A model generated the notes under the pieces. That model saw only the letters and a program-made list of their open reading frames with translations, was not told the origin of the DNA and did not search any database. From the NCBI RefSeq assembly GCF_900111775.1, contig NZ_FOJJ01000041.1, positions 103,679 through 167,678 on the forward strand: a stretch of 64,000 nt of DNA. The letters run 5' to 3'. This document shows, piece after piece, positions 54,287 to 63,917 of this stretch (position 1 is the first letter of the stretch; each line of letters starts with the position of its first letter). The position numbers were made by a program, and so were the translations under genes. Source of the stretch: Desulfuromonas acetexigens (GTDB lineage Bacteria > Desulfobacterota > Desulfuromonadia > Desulfuromonadales > Trichloromonadaceae).

Positions 54287-55411
54287 TTATTTGCCGCGAT
54301 AGATGCGCGGCACCCGCTTGCTGATCTGACAGAAGACTTCGTAGGAGATGCTGCCGATGCGCTCGGCCCATTCCTCGGCGCTGACGCGATTGCCGTTATC
54401 CCGGCCGAGGAGGGTCACTTCGTCGCCGATCTCCACGCCGGGGATGTCGGTGACGTCGACCAGCGTCCAATCCATGCAGACGGTCCCCGCCACCTTCGCC
54501 CGCTGGCCGCGAATCAGCACCTCGCCGCAGTTGGAGAGGCGCCGGTTGTAGCCGTCGGCATAACCGACGGGAATGGCGGCAAGGAGCGTCTCGCGCTCGG
54601 AAACGAAGCGATGGGCATAGGAGACACCAGTCCCCGCCGGTACCCGCTTGAGTTGGGCGACGCTGGTGCGGAAGCTCATCACCGGCAGCAGATCGAGCCG
54701 ACCGGCGAAGGCGGCGCTCGGCAGGGCGCCGTAGAGGACGATGCCCGGCCGCACCAGATTGCATTCGGGCAGATCCTTGGTGAAGATGGCGGCGCTGTTG
54801 CCGATATGGATGAATTCCGGCGAAAAACCGGCCCCTCGCACCTGGGCGAGGCCGTCGCGGAAAATAGCGATCTGCCGGTCGGTGAAGGGATGCTCCGGCT
54901 CGTCGGCCAGGGCCAGGTGGGAGATCACCCCGGCCAGGTGCAGATGTTTCAGTTCCACCAGGCGCGGCAGCACCTCGGACAGCTCTTCGGGACGGAAACC
55001 GACCCGGCCCATGCCCGTATCGATCTTCAGATGATAGCGGCAGACTTCCCCCCGCTCGGCGGCGGCGCGATCCATGCGCCGGGCGGCGTCGAGATCGAAG
55101 AGCGTCGGGGTCAGGCGGTGGCGGAAAAATTCCTCTTCCTGATCGGGGTAGACGCCGCCCAAAACCAGGATCGGCCGATCCACCCCGGCGGCGCGCAGCT
55201 CTATCCCTTCCTCGGCAATCGCCACCCCATAGAGATCGACCCCGGACTGTTGCAGGGCCGGTGCCACCGAGGCCGCGCCATGGCCGTAGGCATCGGCCTT
55301 GACCACCGCCAGCACCTGGGTTTCTGGGGCAATTTTACCCCGCACTTGCAGAAGATTATGACGCAGGGCGGCGAGATCGATTTCAACGTGGGTGGGACGA
55401 CGGCCATGCAT
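54287..55411 (-). CDS. alr: Alanine racemase
   Basis: A 374-residue PLP enzyme of fold type III. VVKADAYGHGA carries the PLP lysine, HLKIDTGMGRVGFRPEE and GVSYAHRFVSERE supply the substrate-side residues and the catalytic tyrosine region. It makes D-alanine for peptidoglycan. The ATG at 55411 is preceded by GAGG at eight bases. Confidence 0.95.
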   Translation of the reverse strand: MHGRRPTHVEIDLAALRHNLLQVRGKIAPETQVLAVVKADAYGHGAASVAPALQQSGVDLYGVAIAEEGIELRAAGVDRPILVLGGVYPDQEEEFFRHRLTPTLFDLDAARRMDRAAAERGEVCRYHLKIDTGMGRVGFRPEELSEVLPRLVELKHLHLAGVISHLALADEPEHPFTDRQIAIFRDGLAQVRGAGFSPEFIHIGNSAAIFTKDLPECNLVRPGIVLYGALPSAAFAGRLDLLPVMSFRTSVAQLKRVPAGTGVSYAHRFVSERETLLAAIPVGYADGYNRRLSNCGEVLIRGQRAKVAGTVCMDWTLVDVTDIPGVEIGDEVTLLGRDNGNRVSAEEWAERIGSISYEVFCQISKRVPRIYRGK

Positions 55412-55574
55412 GGCGTAAACCTCGACATCAAGGATGAAAGTGTGATTTTTAGCACGCGGTAAAGAGCGGTGTAAAGGGCAAACTCCCCGGGCAACAGGGG
55501 CTCAAGACTTTAGAGGTTGACAGGTCGGGGGGGAATCCGATAGGCTCAGATGAAATTTTCCGGAGAATCCGTCT

Positions 55575-55760
55575 ATGTGCTTGGATAATGGAACCTTTCT
55601 TCTTGTTCACGGTGGTGGGGAACTGAGCCTGGAGCATGTCGCCTCGGTCCTGCCCGTGGCCGGCGGCCTTAAACTGGTGGACGTTTTCGGCAAGAGCCGG
55701 GAAATCGCCGGCGCCATCGAAGAGATCGACCTGCTCAACAAGCGCATCGTCGTCGCCTGA
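55575..55760 (+). CDS. CooT-family small nickel-binding protein
   Basis: A 61-residue protein beginning MCLDNGTFLL, with Cys2 as the Ni ligand in CooT, then LSLEHVASVLPVAGGLKLVDVFGKS and a final IEEIDLLNKRIVVA. The family acts around CO dehydrogenase and corrinoid or nickel enzymes. A GGAG site lies eight bases before the ATG. No cooCJ or CODH genes are in the window. Confidence 0.75.
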   Translation: MCLDNGTFLLVHGGGELSLEHVASVLPVAGGLKLVDVFGKSREIAGAIEEIDLLNKRIVVA

Positions 55761-55808
55761 AGCGACGGCCAACGGTCCAAGTCGAACATCGATATATTAA
55801 AAAAATAC

Positions 55809-55897
55809 CGCTAGGGGAGTTTTATACTGAGAGTTTCGCCCCCGCGAAACGACCCTTGGAACCTGATCCGGGTGATGCCGGCGTAGGGAAGCGGCGA
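55809..55897 (+). ncRNA. TPP riboswitch (THI element)
   Basis: The conserved parts are present in order: CTGAGAG at 55828-55834, ACCCTTGGAACCTGATC at about 55852-55868, and GGGTGATGCCGGCGTAGGGAA at about 55870-55890 (written in parts: GATGCCGGCGTAGGGAA). These bind thiamine pyrophosphate. The element precedes thiE-thiD and thiC and a strong hairpin, so it should control by transcription termination. Confidence 0.95.
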
Positions 55898-55915
55898 CCA
55901 GAACCGACGACGTTC

Positions 55916-55956
55916 AAATCGCCGCGCCCCATTGTCGGGCCCGGCGATTTTTCTTT
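55916..55956 (+). terminator. Riboswitch-controlled terminator
   Basis: AAATCGCCG pairs with CGGCGATTT, with an inner GCCC/GGGC stem, followed by TTTTCTTT. It lies about 20 bases after the TPP aptamer, the normal place for a ligand-induced terminator. Confidence 0.85.
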
Positions 55957-55995
55957 GCCCCAACTGTAAGGCTTTGGCACAAAGCATTAAAGTGG

Positions 55996-56121
55996 GATGG
56001 CTAAGCAAAAAGCGCCAAATGCAAGGCGCGCAATCGGCGAGCAATGAGGCGTACTTACGTACGTCGAAGCAGCGAGCCGGTTGCAGCAACGCAGCAGTTG
56101 GTGAGTTTTTGCGACGCCATC
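55996..56121. repeat. MITE-like long palindrome between riboswitch terminator and thiE-thiD
   Basis: The left end GATGGCTAAGCAAAAAG mirrors the right end GTTTTTGCGACGCCATC, around a central GTAC-TTAC-GTAC. The layout and internal words (AAGGCGC, ATGAGGCGTAC, GTACGTCG) match the element at 16454-16575. It fills the thi leader and ends 21 bases before the start codon. Confidence 0.7.
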
Positions 56122-56142
56122 ATCTGTGAAGGGAAAACGGCC

Positions 56143-57558
<1,416 letters not shown>

Positions 57559-57626
57559 TTTCCCATGGATTTCTTAGCATCCATGGTTCCCGTTGCCGCT
57601 TCATCCCATAATAAATCGAGGAAACC

Positions 57627-58925
57627 ATGACCCAGCTCGAACTCGCCCGCAAGGGCATCATCTCCGACAAAATGAAACAGGCGGCCGCCGTCGAGGGGAT
57701 CGACCCCGAACTGCTGCGCCAGCGCATCGCCGAAGGCACCGCCATTATCTGTCATAACAATCTGCATACAAACGGCATCCCCCTGGCCGTCGGCAAAGGT
57801 CTGCGCACCAAGGTCAACGCCAACATCGGCACCAGCAAGGACGACAAGAGCATCGACAAGGAGCTGGAAAAAGCCCGGGTCGCCGTTGCCGCCGGCGCCG
57901 ACGCCATCATGGACCTCTCCACCGGCGGACCCATCGACGAGATCCGCGCCGCCATCATCCGTGAAACCCAGGCCTGCATCGGCTCGGTTCCCCTTTATCA
58001 GGCCGCCGTCGACACCGTCACCCGCAAAGGCAAGGCGATGGTGGAGATGACCGTCGACGAGATCTTCGCCGGCATCAAGAAGCATCTCGATGACGGCGTC
58101 GACTTCATCACCGTCCATTGCGGCGTGACCCGTGCCGCCGTCGAGCAGATGGACAACGAAGGGCGGATCATGGAAGTCGTCTCCCGCGGCGGCTCCTTCA
58201 CCATCGAGTGGATGACCTACAACAACGCCGAGAATCCCCTCTACGAGTACTACGACCGCCTGCTCGAATTGGTCAAACCCTACGATGCGACCTTGTCGCT
58301 GGGGGACGGTTTCCGCCCCGGCTGTCTGGTCGACGCCACCGACCGGGCGCAGATCCAGGAGCTGATCACCCTCGGTGCGTTGACCCAGCGCGCCTGGGAT
58401 GCCGGCATCCAGGTGATGATCGAAGGCCCCGGCCATGTGCCGCTGAACCAGATCGAGGCCAACATCCAGTTGCAGAAGCGGCTCTGCCACGGTGCCCCCT
58501 TCTACGTCCTCGGCCCCTTGGTCACCGACATCGCCCCCGGTTACGACCACATTACCTGCGCCATCGGCGGCGCCCTGGCCGCAGCCGCCGGCGCCGATTT
58601 CCTCTGCTACGTCACCGCCAGCGAACATCTGGCCTTACCGAACGTGGCCGACGTCCACGAAGGGGTCATCGCCAGCCGCATCGCCGCCCACGCCGGGGAT
58701 ATCGTCAAAGGCGTCAAGGGAGCCATCGACAAAGACATCGCCATGGCCAAATGCCGCAAGGCCCTCGATTGGGAAGGCCAGTTCGCCCAGGCCCTCGACC
58801 CGGAAAAGGCCCGCCGCATCCGCGCCGAATCGGGAGTCGACGAAGAGCACGGCGCCTGCACCATGTGCGGCGAGTTCTGCGCCTACAAGGTCATGAACCA
58901 GCGTAAGGAAAAGATCGCCGGCTAA
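57627..58925 (+). CDS. thiC: Phosphomethylpyrimidine synthase ThiC (short anaerobe type)
   Basis: A 432-residue radical-SAM enzyme making HMP-P from aminoimidazole ribotide. Landmarks are VNANIGTSKDD, FITVHCGVTRAAVEQM, GDGFRPGCLVDATDRAQ and MIEGPGHVPLNQIE. The C-terminal cluster motif is HGACTMCGEFCAYKVM, with three cysteines for the 4Fe-4S cluster. It lacks the long N-terminal domain of aerobic ThiC. The 68-base gap after thiE-thiD contains a small CCATGGATT hairpin. Confidence 0.95.
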   Translation: MTQLELARKGIISDKMKQAAAVEGIDPELLRQRIAEGTAIICHNNLHTNGIPLAVGKGLRTKVNANIGTSKDDKSIDKELEKARVAVAAGADAIMDLSTGGPIDEIRAAIIRETQACIGSVPLYQAAVDTVTRKGKAMVEMTVDEIFAGIKKHLDDGVDFITVHCGVTRAAVEQMDNEGRIMEVVSRGGSFTIEWMTYNNAENPLYEYYDRLLELVKPYDATLSLGDGFRPGCLVDATDRAQIQELITLGALTQRAWDAGIQVMIEGPGHVPLNQIEANIQLQKRLCHGAPFYVLGPLVTDIAPGYDHITCAIGGALAAAAGADFLCYVTASEHLALPNVADVHEGVIASRIAAHAGDIVKGVKGAIDKDIAMAKCRKALDWEGQFAQALDPEKARRIRAESGVDEEHGACTMCGEFCAYKVMNQRKEKIAG

Positions 58926-58942
58926 AAGCCCACGGAAATCCT

Positions 58943-58990
58943 GAAAAAGCGACGCCCCCAAATCTTGTGACTTGGGGGCGTTGCTTTTTT
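58943..58990 (+). terminator. Intrinsic terminator after thiC
   Basis: Stem ACGCCCCCAA/TTGGGGGCGT extended by AAAAAGC/GCTTTTT, followed by a T-run. Also usable for the convergent cytochrome gene. Confidence 0.9.
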
Positions 58991-59013
58991 TCATTTGAGG
59001 AACCTGTCAGCGG

Positions 59014-60267
59014 CTATTTGCCCGCTTTCTTGCGCATGTCCGCCGCCATTTCGCGGATCTCCACCAGATCCTTCTGCATTTTGGCGAAACCGTACCAGGT
59101 GGCATAATCCGGGTTCATGTGGAAACCGGCCTGGAAGGCCTTCATGCGGTGATCCATGAACATCTCGTACAGGGTCTCCTCGATCTTGGTATCCACATCG
59201 TAGAAGGTCAGCAGGTCGGGATAGGCATAGGGCTGCCCTTCCTTCTGCTTGATGAGCCCCTCTTCGTACAGACTCGCGACGATCGCGATCGCCTCGGAGA
59301 AGAGCTTGTCCGTCTCCTTCACCATCTGGTCGGCATTCTTGAAGTTTTCGGCCACGAAGTTGGGGGAATGGCACTGCTGACAAACCGCCACGAACTTGGC
59401 TCGCTCGGTGTCGAACTCCTCTTTGCTCAGCCGGGCCACCTTGCCGGCCTTGACCACATCCAGGCGCGCGGTGGGATTCCCCGCCGGATCGAGCACCCCC
59501 AGCCCTTTGAGGATGATGGTCCGATAGCCCATCCATTCGGCATCCTCTTCCGGCAGGCGCACCGCCAAAAATCCCCAGGGGGTCATCACCCGATGGTTGC
59601 CTTCCGCCATGTGGCAGGTCTGGCAGCGGGGGGCGCGATCCTTGTTTTCGGGATTGATGATGCGGTTCATCAGATAGGTGACGCCGTGCTTGGAGCTCGA
59701 CCACATTTCCCACTGGGGATGGTCGAAGCCCATGTGGCAGGTCTGGCAAGCCTCGGGTTCGGCGGCCTCGGCCTTGGAGAAGGCGTGACGGGTATGGCAG
59801 TTCTGGCAATCCATGCCGTACTTGTAATATTGGCGGTTCTCGCTCTTGCGCGCCTCGGCGTCGGCCAACCCCAGGGTATGACAGCCGCCGCAACCCTTCT
59901 GCCCGGCCATGAAGGCCTTCGGTTGCTGATGGGAGCGGGGCATGGCATCGAGGGCGACCTGCCCCAAGGCGTGCTTGCCGTCCAGATACTGGGCAGCCTG
60001 TTCAGGATGACACTGGCGGCAGGTGGCGATGGTCGGCAGCTGCGCCTTGTCCGCATCCGCCGCGCTGGTGTGCTCGCTACCGTGGCAGATGTCGCAGGTG
60101 AGGGTTTCGGCCATCTTGCCCCGGTTAAAATCCTTGACCATGACCGGTGAAATCTTCGCGTGGCAGTTCTCGCACTCGGAGGGAACAGCCGAAGCCGGTG
60201 CCGGCGCCAGCAACAGACAGAACAGCACGCCACTCAAAACCACGTTTAACCATTGAAATATCCGCAT
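59014..60267 (-). CDS. Octaheme cytochrome c of the hydroxylamine-oxidoreductase (HAO) family
   Basis: A 417-residue exported protein: signal peptide (VLSGVLFCLLLAPAPASA) and eight CxxCH sites (CENCH, CDICH, CRQCH, CGGCH, CQNCH, CQTCH, CQTCH, CQQCH). The spacing and the long helical C-terminus (YEMFMDHRMKAFQAGFHMNP, WYGFAKMQKDL) match HAO-like cytochromes, which reduce or oxidise small nitrogen compounds in the periplasm. KGCGGCH is a candidate for the catalytic haem. Direction and substrate cannot be read. The ATG at 60267 has a perfect AGGAGG site. No quinol dehydrogenase partner lies next to it. Confidence 0.82.
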   Translation of the reverse strand: MRIFQWLNVVLSGVLFCLLLAPAPASAVPSECENCHAKISPVMVKDFNRGKMAETLTCDICHGSEHTSAADADKAQLPTIATCRQCHPEQAAQYLDGKHALGQVALDAMPRSHQQPKAFMAGQKGCGGCHTLGLADAEARKSENRQYYKYGMDCQNCHTRHAFSKAEAAEPEACQTCHMGFDHPQWEMWSSSKHGVTYLMNRIINPENKDRAPRCQTCHMAEGNHRVMTPWGFLAVRLPEEDAEWMGYRTIILKGLGVLDPAGNPTARLDVVKAGKVARLSKEEFDTERAKFVAVCQQCHSPNFVAENFKNADQMVKETDKLFSEAIAIVASLYEEGLIKQKEGQPYAYPDLLTFYDVDTKIEETLYEMFMDHRMKAFQAGFHMNPDYATWYGFAKMQKDLVEIREMAADMRKKAGK

Positions 60268-60330
60268 CTCTCTCCTCCTTGACCCAAGTGAACGTCGCCA
60301 GCAGGCGCCATGCCGGGTGGCGACTCTTGA

Positions 60331-60358
60331 AGTATTAATCGAAGCCAACGAAAGTCAA
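60331..60358 (-). promoter_or_regulatory. Sigma-70-like promoter of the HAO-family gene
   Basis: Minus strand: TTGACT (60358-60353), 16-base spacer, AATACT (60336-60331), about 65 bases before the start codon. Confidence 0.4.
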
Positions 60359-60389
60359 TAGATGAGGATGGAGGATGGGGGGGCGGACC

Positions 60390-60531
60390 TTCAATTTTCG
60401 GCGTATGGCTTGCGGGGGCTGACGCCGTCCTCGACGCACATCTCGAGGAAGACCTTGAGGGGGCAGAAACCTTTTCTTTTGAGGATTTCGGCCATTTTCG
60501 CCGAAATGAAACAGCCGGACAGTTCCTCGTC
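60390..60531 (-). pseudogene. Possible remnant of a small gene after the antitoxin
   Basis: Continuing in the antitoxin frame past its stop gives an uninterrupted DEELSGCFISAKMAEILKRK, then GFCPLKVFLEMCVEDGVSPR, then KPYAEN and a stop. A free-standing version from the ATG at 60495 would be 33 residues. The composition is protein-like, but it has no ribosome-binding site and I recognise no family; it may be the end of a gene cut by the toxin-antitoxin insertion. Confidence 0.3.
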
Positions 60532-60837
60532 TCAGTTCGAGGCCGACGTGGCGGTCAGTTTAACCCCGAGAGCCTTGCAAACGCGCTGAATGGTATCGAA
60601 GCGCGGGTGGCTGTTGGGGCGCAGCGCCTTATACAGGGCTTCACGCTTGATGCCGCTGGCCCTGGCGATTTCCGACATACCCCGCGCCTTGGCGATATGT
60701 CCCAGCGCCGCCGCCAGTTCACCGGCATCGCCGTCTTCCAGAACCTGTCGCAAATATTCGGCAACATCATCATCGCTTACGAGGTACTGCGCCATATCGA
60801 ATTCCGGCAACTCGCCGACCTTAACTTTTTTCCCCAT
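60532..60837 (-). CDS. Addiction-module antidote (HTH, HigA-like)
   Basis: A 101-residue protein. DMAQYLVSDDDVAEYLRQVL, LGHIAKARGMSEIARASGIKRE and FDTIQRVCKALGVKL fit the DNA-binding antidote family usually paired with RelE-like toxins. The ATG at 60837 has AAGGAG nine bases upstream. It follows the toxin gene by six bases; toxin-first order is normal for this class. Confidence 0.87.
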   Translation of the reverse strand: MGKKVKVGELPEFDMAQYLVSDDDVAEYLRQVLEDGDAGELAAALGHIAKARGMSEIARASGIKREALYKALRPNSHPRFDTIQRVCKALGVKLTATSASN

Positions 60838-60843
60838 GGTCAC

Positions 60844-61140
60844 CTACTCCTTAAGTGTTGCCGCCAGAATCTTGGCTGCCGCGATATCCTCGATCTGACT
60901 GTTTTTGTTGCCGCCGCCCAACATGACGATCAAGAACTCTCCCTGCTGAACGTAATACATGCGCCAGCCGGGGCCAAAAAATTCGCGCATCTCAAAGACA
61001 CCATCGCCGACCGAAGCGACATCTCCCAAAAGCCCCCGTTGCGCCTTTTCAAGACGACGCAACAAGCGAATCCGCGTGGGACGGTCGCGCAGACGGTCAA
61101 TCCAGTCGTCAAATTCGGGCAAGCGCTTGATGATGTACAT
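60844..61140 (-). CDS. RelE/HigB-family toxin
   Basis: A 98-residue protein: IIKRLPEFDDWIDRLRDRPT, RIRLLRRLEKAQRGLLGD, MREFFGPGWRMYYVQQGEFL and LGGGNKNSQIEDIAAAK. This is the conserved pattern of the small toxins partnered with addiction-module antidotes, probably ribosome-dependent RNases. The start lies nine bases after a perfect palindrome, and no Shine-Dalgarno is visible. Confidence 0.87.
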   Translation of the reverse strand: MYIIKRLPEFDDWIDRLRDRPTRIRLLRRLEKAQRGLLGDVASVGDGVFEMREFFGPGWRMYYVQQGEFLIVMLGGGNKNSQIEDIAAAKILAATLKE

Positions 61141-61148
61141 GATGAAAT

Positions 61149-61166
61149 CGTAATCGAACGATTACG
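61149..61166. promoter_or_regulatory. Palindromic operator of the HigBA-like module
   Basis: CGTAATCG-AA-CGATTACG is a perfect inverted repeat with 8-bp arms, ending eight bases before the toxin ATG. A likely binding site of the HTH antidote. Confidence 0.6.
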
Positions 61167-61239
61167 GATTGTCTAGTCGTTAAACGAGTTCGATTTATAC
61201 TTCTCGATCTTTGACGGACTTTTCCGCATCCAAAACGTG

Positions 61240-61662
61240 TCAAAGAAAGACCTGACCCCGACGACTTTCCCCATGCCATCCGGCCAACGCGTAAACCCGC
61301 CGGGCCATGCGCTCCAACTGGGAGACCTCCTCAGAACCGCCGCGTTTGAGGTTGAAACGCACCGCCCGCACTCCCGACCGGTCCAATTCAAGAATGCGCT
61401 CGTCGCTCACCGTCGCCGGCAGCTGGGTCACCCCGACGAAGGTCGGCCCCAGTTCCCGGAGAGCGGCACAGAGATAGTCCTGATCGAAACCCTGAAACGA
61501 TCCCGAAACAACGGCGCCGCCCGCCAAGGGATAGCCGGCGAGCCGGTCGAGGTAATCCCGGCAGGTAAAGGGCTCGGGGAGATAGCCCTGATTGGGGATC
61601 AGCGGAAAACGTGGGTCGATGATATGCAGATGGGCGTCGAAGATCTTGCTTTTGATTTCCAC
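61240..61662 (-). pseudogene. Truncated amidohydrolase-family gene
   Basis: The reading frame starts like a metal-dependent TIM-barrel hydrolase: KIFDAHLHIIDPRFPLIPNQ with the HxH metal motif, then YLPEPFT, GSFQGFDQDY, FVGVTQLPATVSDERI and GVRAVRFNLKRGG. It stops after YALAGWHGESRRGQVFL, about 140 residues in. Full members have some 260-290 residues, so the C-terminal half with further metal ligands is missing. It lies between two toxin-antitoxin modules, consistent with damage by insertion. Confidence 0.65.
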
Positions 61663-61815
61663 GGCTTGCACTCCCCTGTCCGGCATGACAGGCGGTTGGC
61701 GCGCTCCTGCCGTCACCCTGGATTATGTCGCGTTCATTCAGGCCGCCTGGGTAAGTTTTTCGACGTTCAAAGGCTTCCCCGTCTGTTCGACCTGCCACAG
61801 GTCATGAGAGGCTGG

Positions 61816-61861
61816 TTGACATCGAGGCAAGCCGAAGGTAATACTTCAAACTACCAGGTAG
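61816..61861 (+). promoter_or_regulatory. Promoter and palindrome before the RHH/ParE module
   Basis: TTGACA at 61816-61821, a 17-18-base spacer, and a weak -10 (TAATAC/AATACT at about 61839-61845). CTACC-A-GGTAG at 61851-61861 is a perfect short palindrome near the transcription start, a possible antitoxin operator. Confidence 0.5.
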
Positions 61862-61880
61862 CCCTTTTTTCGAGGTGCGT

Positions 61881-62165
61881 ATGACGACGCAAGTGAAACC
61901 CATGGCCATCAAACTGTCCGCGAGCGAACGGGAACGTCTCGGAAAACTGGCGGAAGCGAAAAAACGAACCGCCCATTGGCTGGCCAAGGAAGCCATCGAT
62001 CAGTACCTTGAACGGGAGGAAGCGGCGGAGCGCTTCCGCCGCGAAACCCTGGAACGCTGGGAGGAGTTCTGTCAGACGGGCCGGAGCGTTCCCCATGATG
62101 CCGTCATGGAATGGCTTGAATCCTGGGGCGGCGAAAATGAGGCCGAGGGGCCGAAATGCGGATAG
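61881..62165 (+). CDS. CopG-like ribbon-helix-helix antitoxin
   Basis: A 94-residue protein: VKPMAIKLSASERERLGKLA and RTAHWLAKEAIDQYLEREE show the RHH DNA-binding fold, and the acidic tail (AVMEWLESWGGENEAEG) would bind toxin. GAGG lies five bases before the ATG. Overlaps the toxin by 10 bases. Confidence 0.87.
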   Translation: MTTQVKPMAIKLSASERERLGKLAEAKKRTAHWLAKEAIDQYLEREEAAERFRRETLERWEEFCQTGRSVPHDAVMEWLESWGGENEAEGPKCG

Positions 62166-62455
62166 TCTGGCTGCCGGCGGCGGTTGCCGACCTCCAACGC
62201 CTGCGGGAGTTCATCCTCCCTCACAATCGCGAGGCCGCGCAACGGGCGGTCAAGGTCATCAAGGCGGCGGTGGCGATGATCGAAACCAGTCCGCGTATCG
62301 GCAAATCAGCGGAAGATCTGCCCGACTACCAGGATCTGCCCATCCCTTTCGGCGCCGCCGGCTATCTGCTGCGCTACCGAATCTATCAGGGCGCGATCTA
62401 CATCGTTGCGATCCGGCATGGCAAGGAGGTTGGATATAGCGGGGGGAGGGATTAA
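62156..62455 (+). CDS. ParE-family toxin
   Basis: A 99-residue toxin: IVWLPAAVADLQRLREFILP, AVKVIKAAVAMIETSPRIG, DLPIPFGAAGYLLRYRIYQG and IYIVAIRHGKEVGY. The RYR segment and the IRHGKE end are standard for ParE-like toxins. Intact. Confidence 0.88.
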   Translation: MRIVWLPAAVADLQRLREFILPHNREAAQRAVKVIKAAVAMIETSPRIGKSAEDLPDYQDLPIPFGAAGYLLRYRIYQGAIYIVAIRHGKEVGYSGGRD

Positions 62456-62609
62456 GGGGTGCGGCAGGGTTAAGGGTGCCTGACTCCGGCAACTTTCCCA
62501 CTGACAGACCAAGCCGTAGGATGCGGTGAACAAAAGTGAACCCCATCAGCCCGTCAAAAGTCCAAATGCCAAACCCGACCCTGGGGGTTGCGGGTCTGCG
62601 GATCAGGGA

Positions 62610-63290
62610 TTAACCAAAGAAGCCTGATATTAAAACACCATAAGCCGCTGTGAGAAAACCGGCTATTTCCATTTTCATACCACCAAGCACTGCACTCTTA
62701 AGGGTTGTCTTGACTCCATCAACTTCTCTCTTAAATGATTTTTTTGTCTGATTTAGCTCTTTTTCTACTTCATTAATTCTTTTTGCTAACGAATTCCTGA
62801 TACGGTTAAACTTTTCTTCAAGTTCAACTGAACGTTTCAGAAGGTAGTCTACCTTTTCTTCGACGGTGTTAAACTGTAGCTGGTCTTGAAGAGGGGCTTC
62901 TTTAACCTCTAAACTAAGGTTTTGTGTTGTGGTTATAATAGTGCCCCTTGGACGACCAGTGGGCTTCCTTTCCCACCAGTCTTTGACTACTTCTTTAACT
63001 ATTATACAAAAATTTTTTCCTTCCAAAAGCCCGAGGTTTTGAGCGATGCCCCATAAGACGACTGAAGCACCGGCAATTTGCAGAATACTTCCAAGGGCGG
63101 TATTGAACTTTCGAATGTCCGATATGAAGAGAAGAACAGAGATGTGAAAAATTAAAATAATGAACGGCACATAAAAAGGCCATGGTTCTATTGCCCATGA
63201 AAACTTTTCAAGCCTAAGGGTACGCGTGAAATTATCTTTAAAAATCTTCTTTTGTCGTAGAAAATTGTTGGCCTTAAGTCTAAAATCCAT
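62610..63290 (-). CDS. Hypothetical membrane protein with coiled coil
   Basis: A 226-residue protein from an AT-rich stretch unlike the rest of the window. Two hydrophobic helices (FYVPFIILIFHISVLLFISD, ILQIAGASVVLWGIAQNLGL), a linker (RKPTGRPRGTII), a long charged coiled coil (EEKVDYLLKRSVELEEKFNR onward) and a final hydrophobic segment (IAGFLTAAYGVLISGFF). The family is not recognised. Base composition suggests recent acquisition. Confidence 0.6.
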   Translation of the reverse strand: MDFRLKANNFLRQKKIFKDNFTRTLRLEKFSWAIEPWPFYVPFIILIFHISVLLFISDIRKFNTALGSILQIAGASVVLWGIAQNLGLLEGKNFCIIVKEVVKDWWERKPTGRPRGTIITTTQNLSLEVKEAPLQDQLQFNTVEEKVDYLLKRSVELEEKFNRIRNSLAKRINEVEKELNQTKKSFKREVDGVKTTLKSAVLGGMKMEIAGFLTAAYGVLISGFFG

Positions 63291-63361
63291 CGTCACTTGC
63301 TTGACCTCGACCTAAAATGCTTCATTGTAGTAACACGGAGGTCTGAAAATACATCTATTAA

Positions 63362-63688
63362 TCACATCTTCCAATCATCATGATCTTGCGATATTTCCAA
63401 ATCCATACTGTCCCTATCTTGGCCGTGCTGTTTTCTTTCCTCATCTCTCACCCAATAAGTTCCTAAAACAGACAGGCCTATACCAACTAATATTTTAAGA
63501 ATTCCTCCCACTTGGGCATTTTGCACAGCAACTTTATAAGTCCTTTGACTTGGTTGTCCGAAAGATCTTGTAAAACCACCAACTACTTGATCCAGAGCTT
63601 GAATATCTGCATACTGTTGTAGTCCATTAAGAACACCCATAACCCCCAGAACTATCAGAATAATTCCCCAAACGGTCTTTAGTTTCAT
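63362..63688 (-). CDS. Hypothetical two-helix membrane protein
   Basis: A 108-residue protein: N-terminal helix VWGIILIVLGVMGVLNGLQQ, a soluble loop, a second helix GGILKILVGIGLSVLGTYWV and an acidic tail. The layout resembles DUF3185-type small proteins, without certainty. AT-rich like its neighbour. The ATG at 63688 follows a GGGAGCGGCT stretch. Confidence 0.55.
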   Translation of the reverse strand: MKLKTVWGIILIVLGVMGVLNGLQQYADIQALDQVVGGFTRSFGQPSQRTYKVAVQNAQVGGILKILVGIGLSVLGTYWVRDEERKQHGQDRDSMDLEISQDHDDWKM

Positions 63689-63917
63689 AGCCGCTCCCTT
63701 CGAGAAAAATTTATAAACTCTCTATATAATCTTTTATGGCCAGCCGTCAACAATAGGAGTGGCAAGCCGTCCACAGTACAGGAGTTCGGGGTTACTTACT
63801 CAACTTTCGCAGGCACGCACAGCAAATAAATATCTGAAATAATTAAACAAAAGCGCCATCAACTGTAATAGAATGGGTTGTCGCCAAACAACCAATCTAC
63901 CCTCAGGAGATGACGCT

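Noticed and set aside
53369..55462. Plus-strand 697-codon open frame
   Set aside because: Antisense to the ASKHA gene and alr, both of which have strong family motifs.
56044..56142. 33-residue extension of the ThiE-ThiD fusion
   Set aside because: It is encoded by the palindromic repeat; the ThiE domain begins at MKTIEGLYL (56143).
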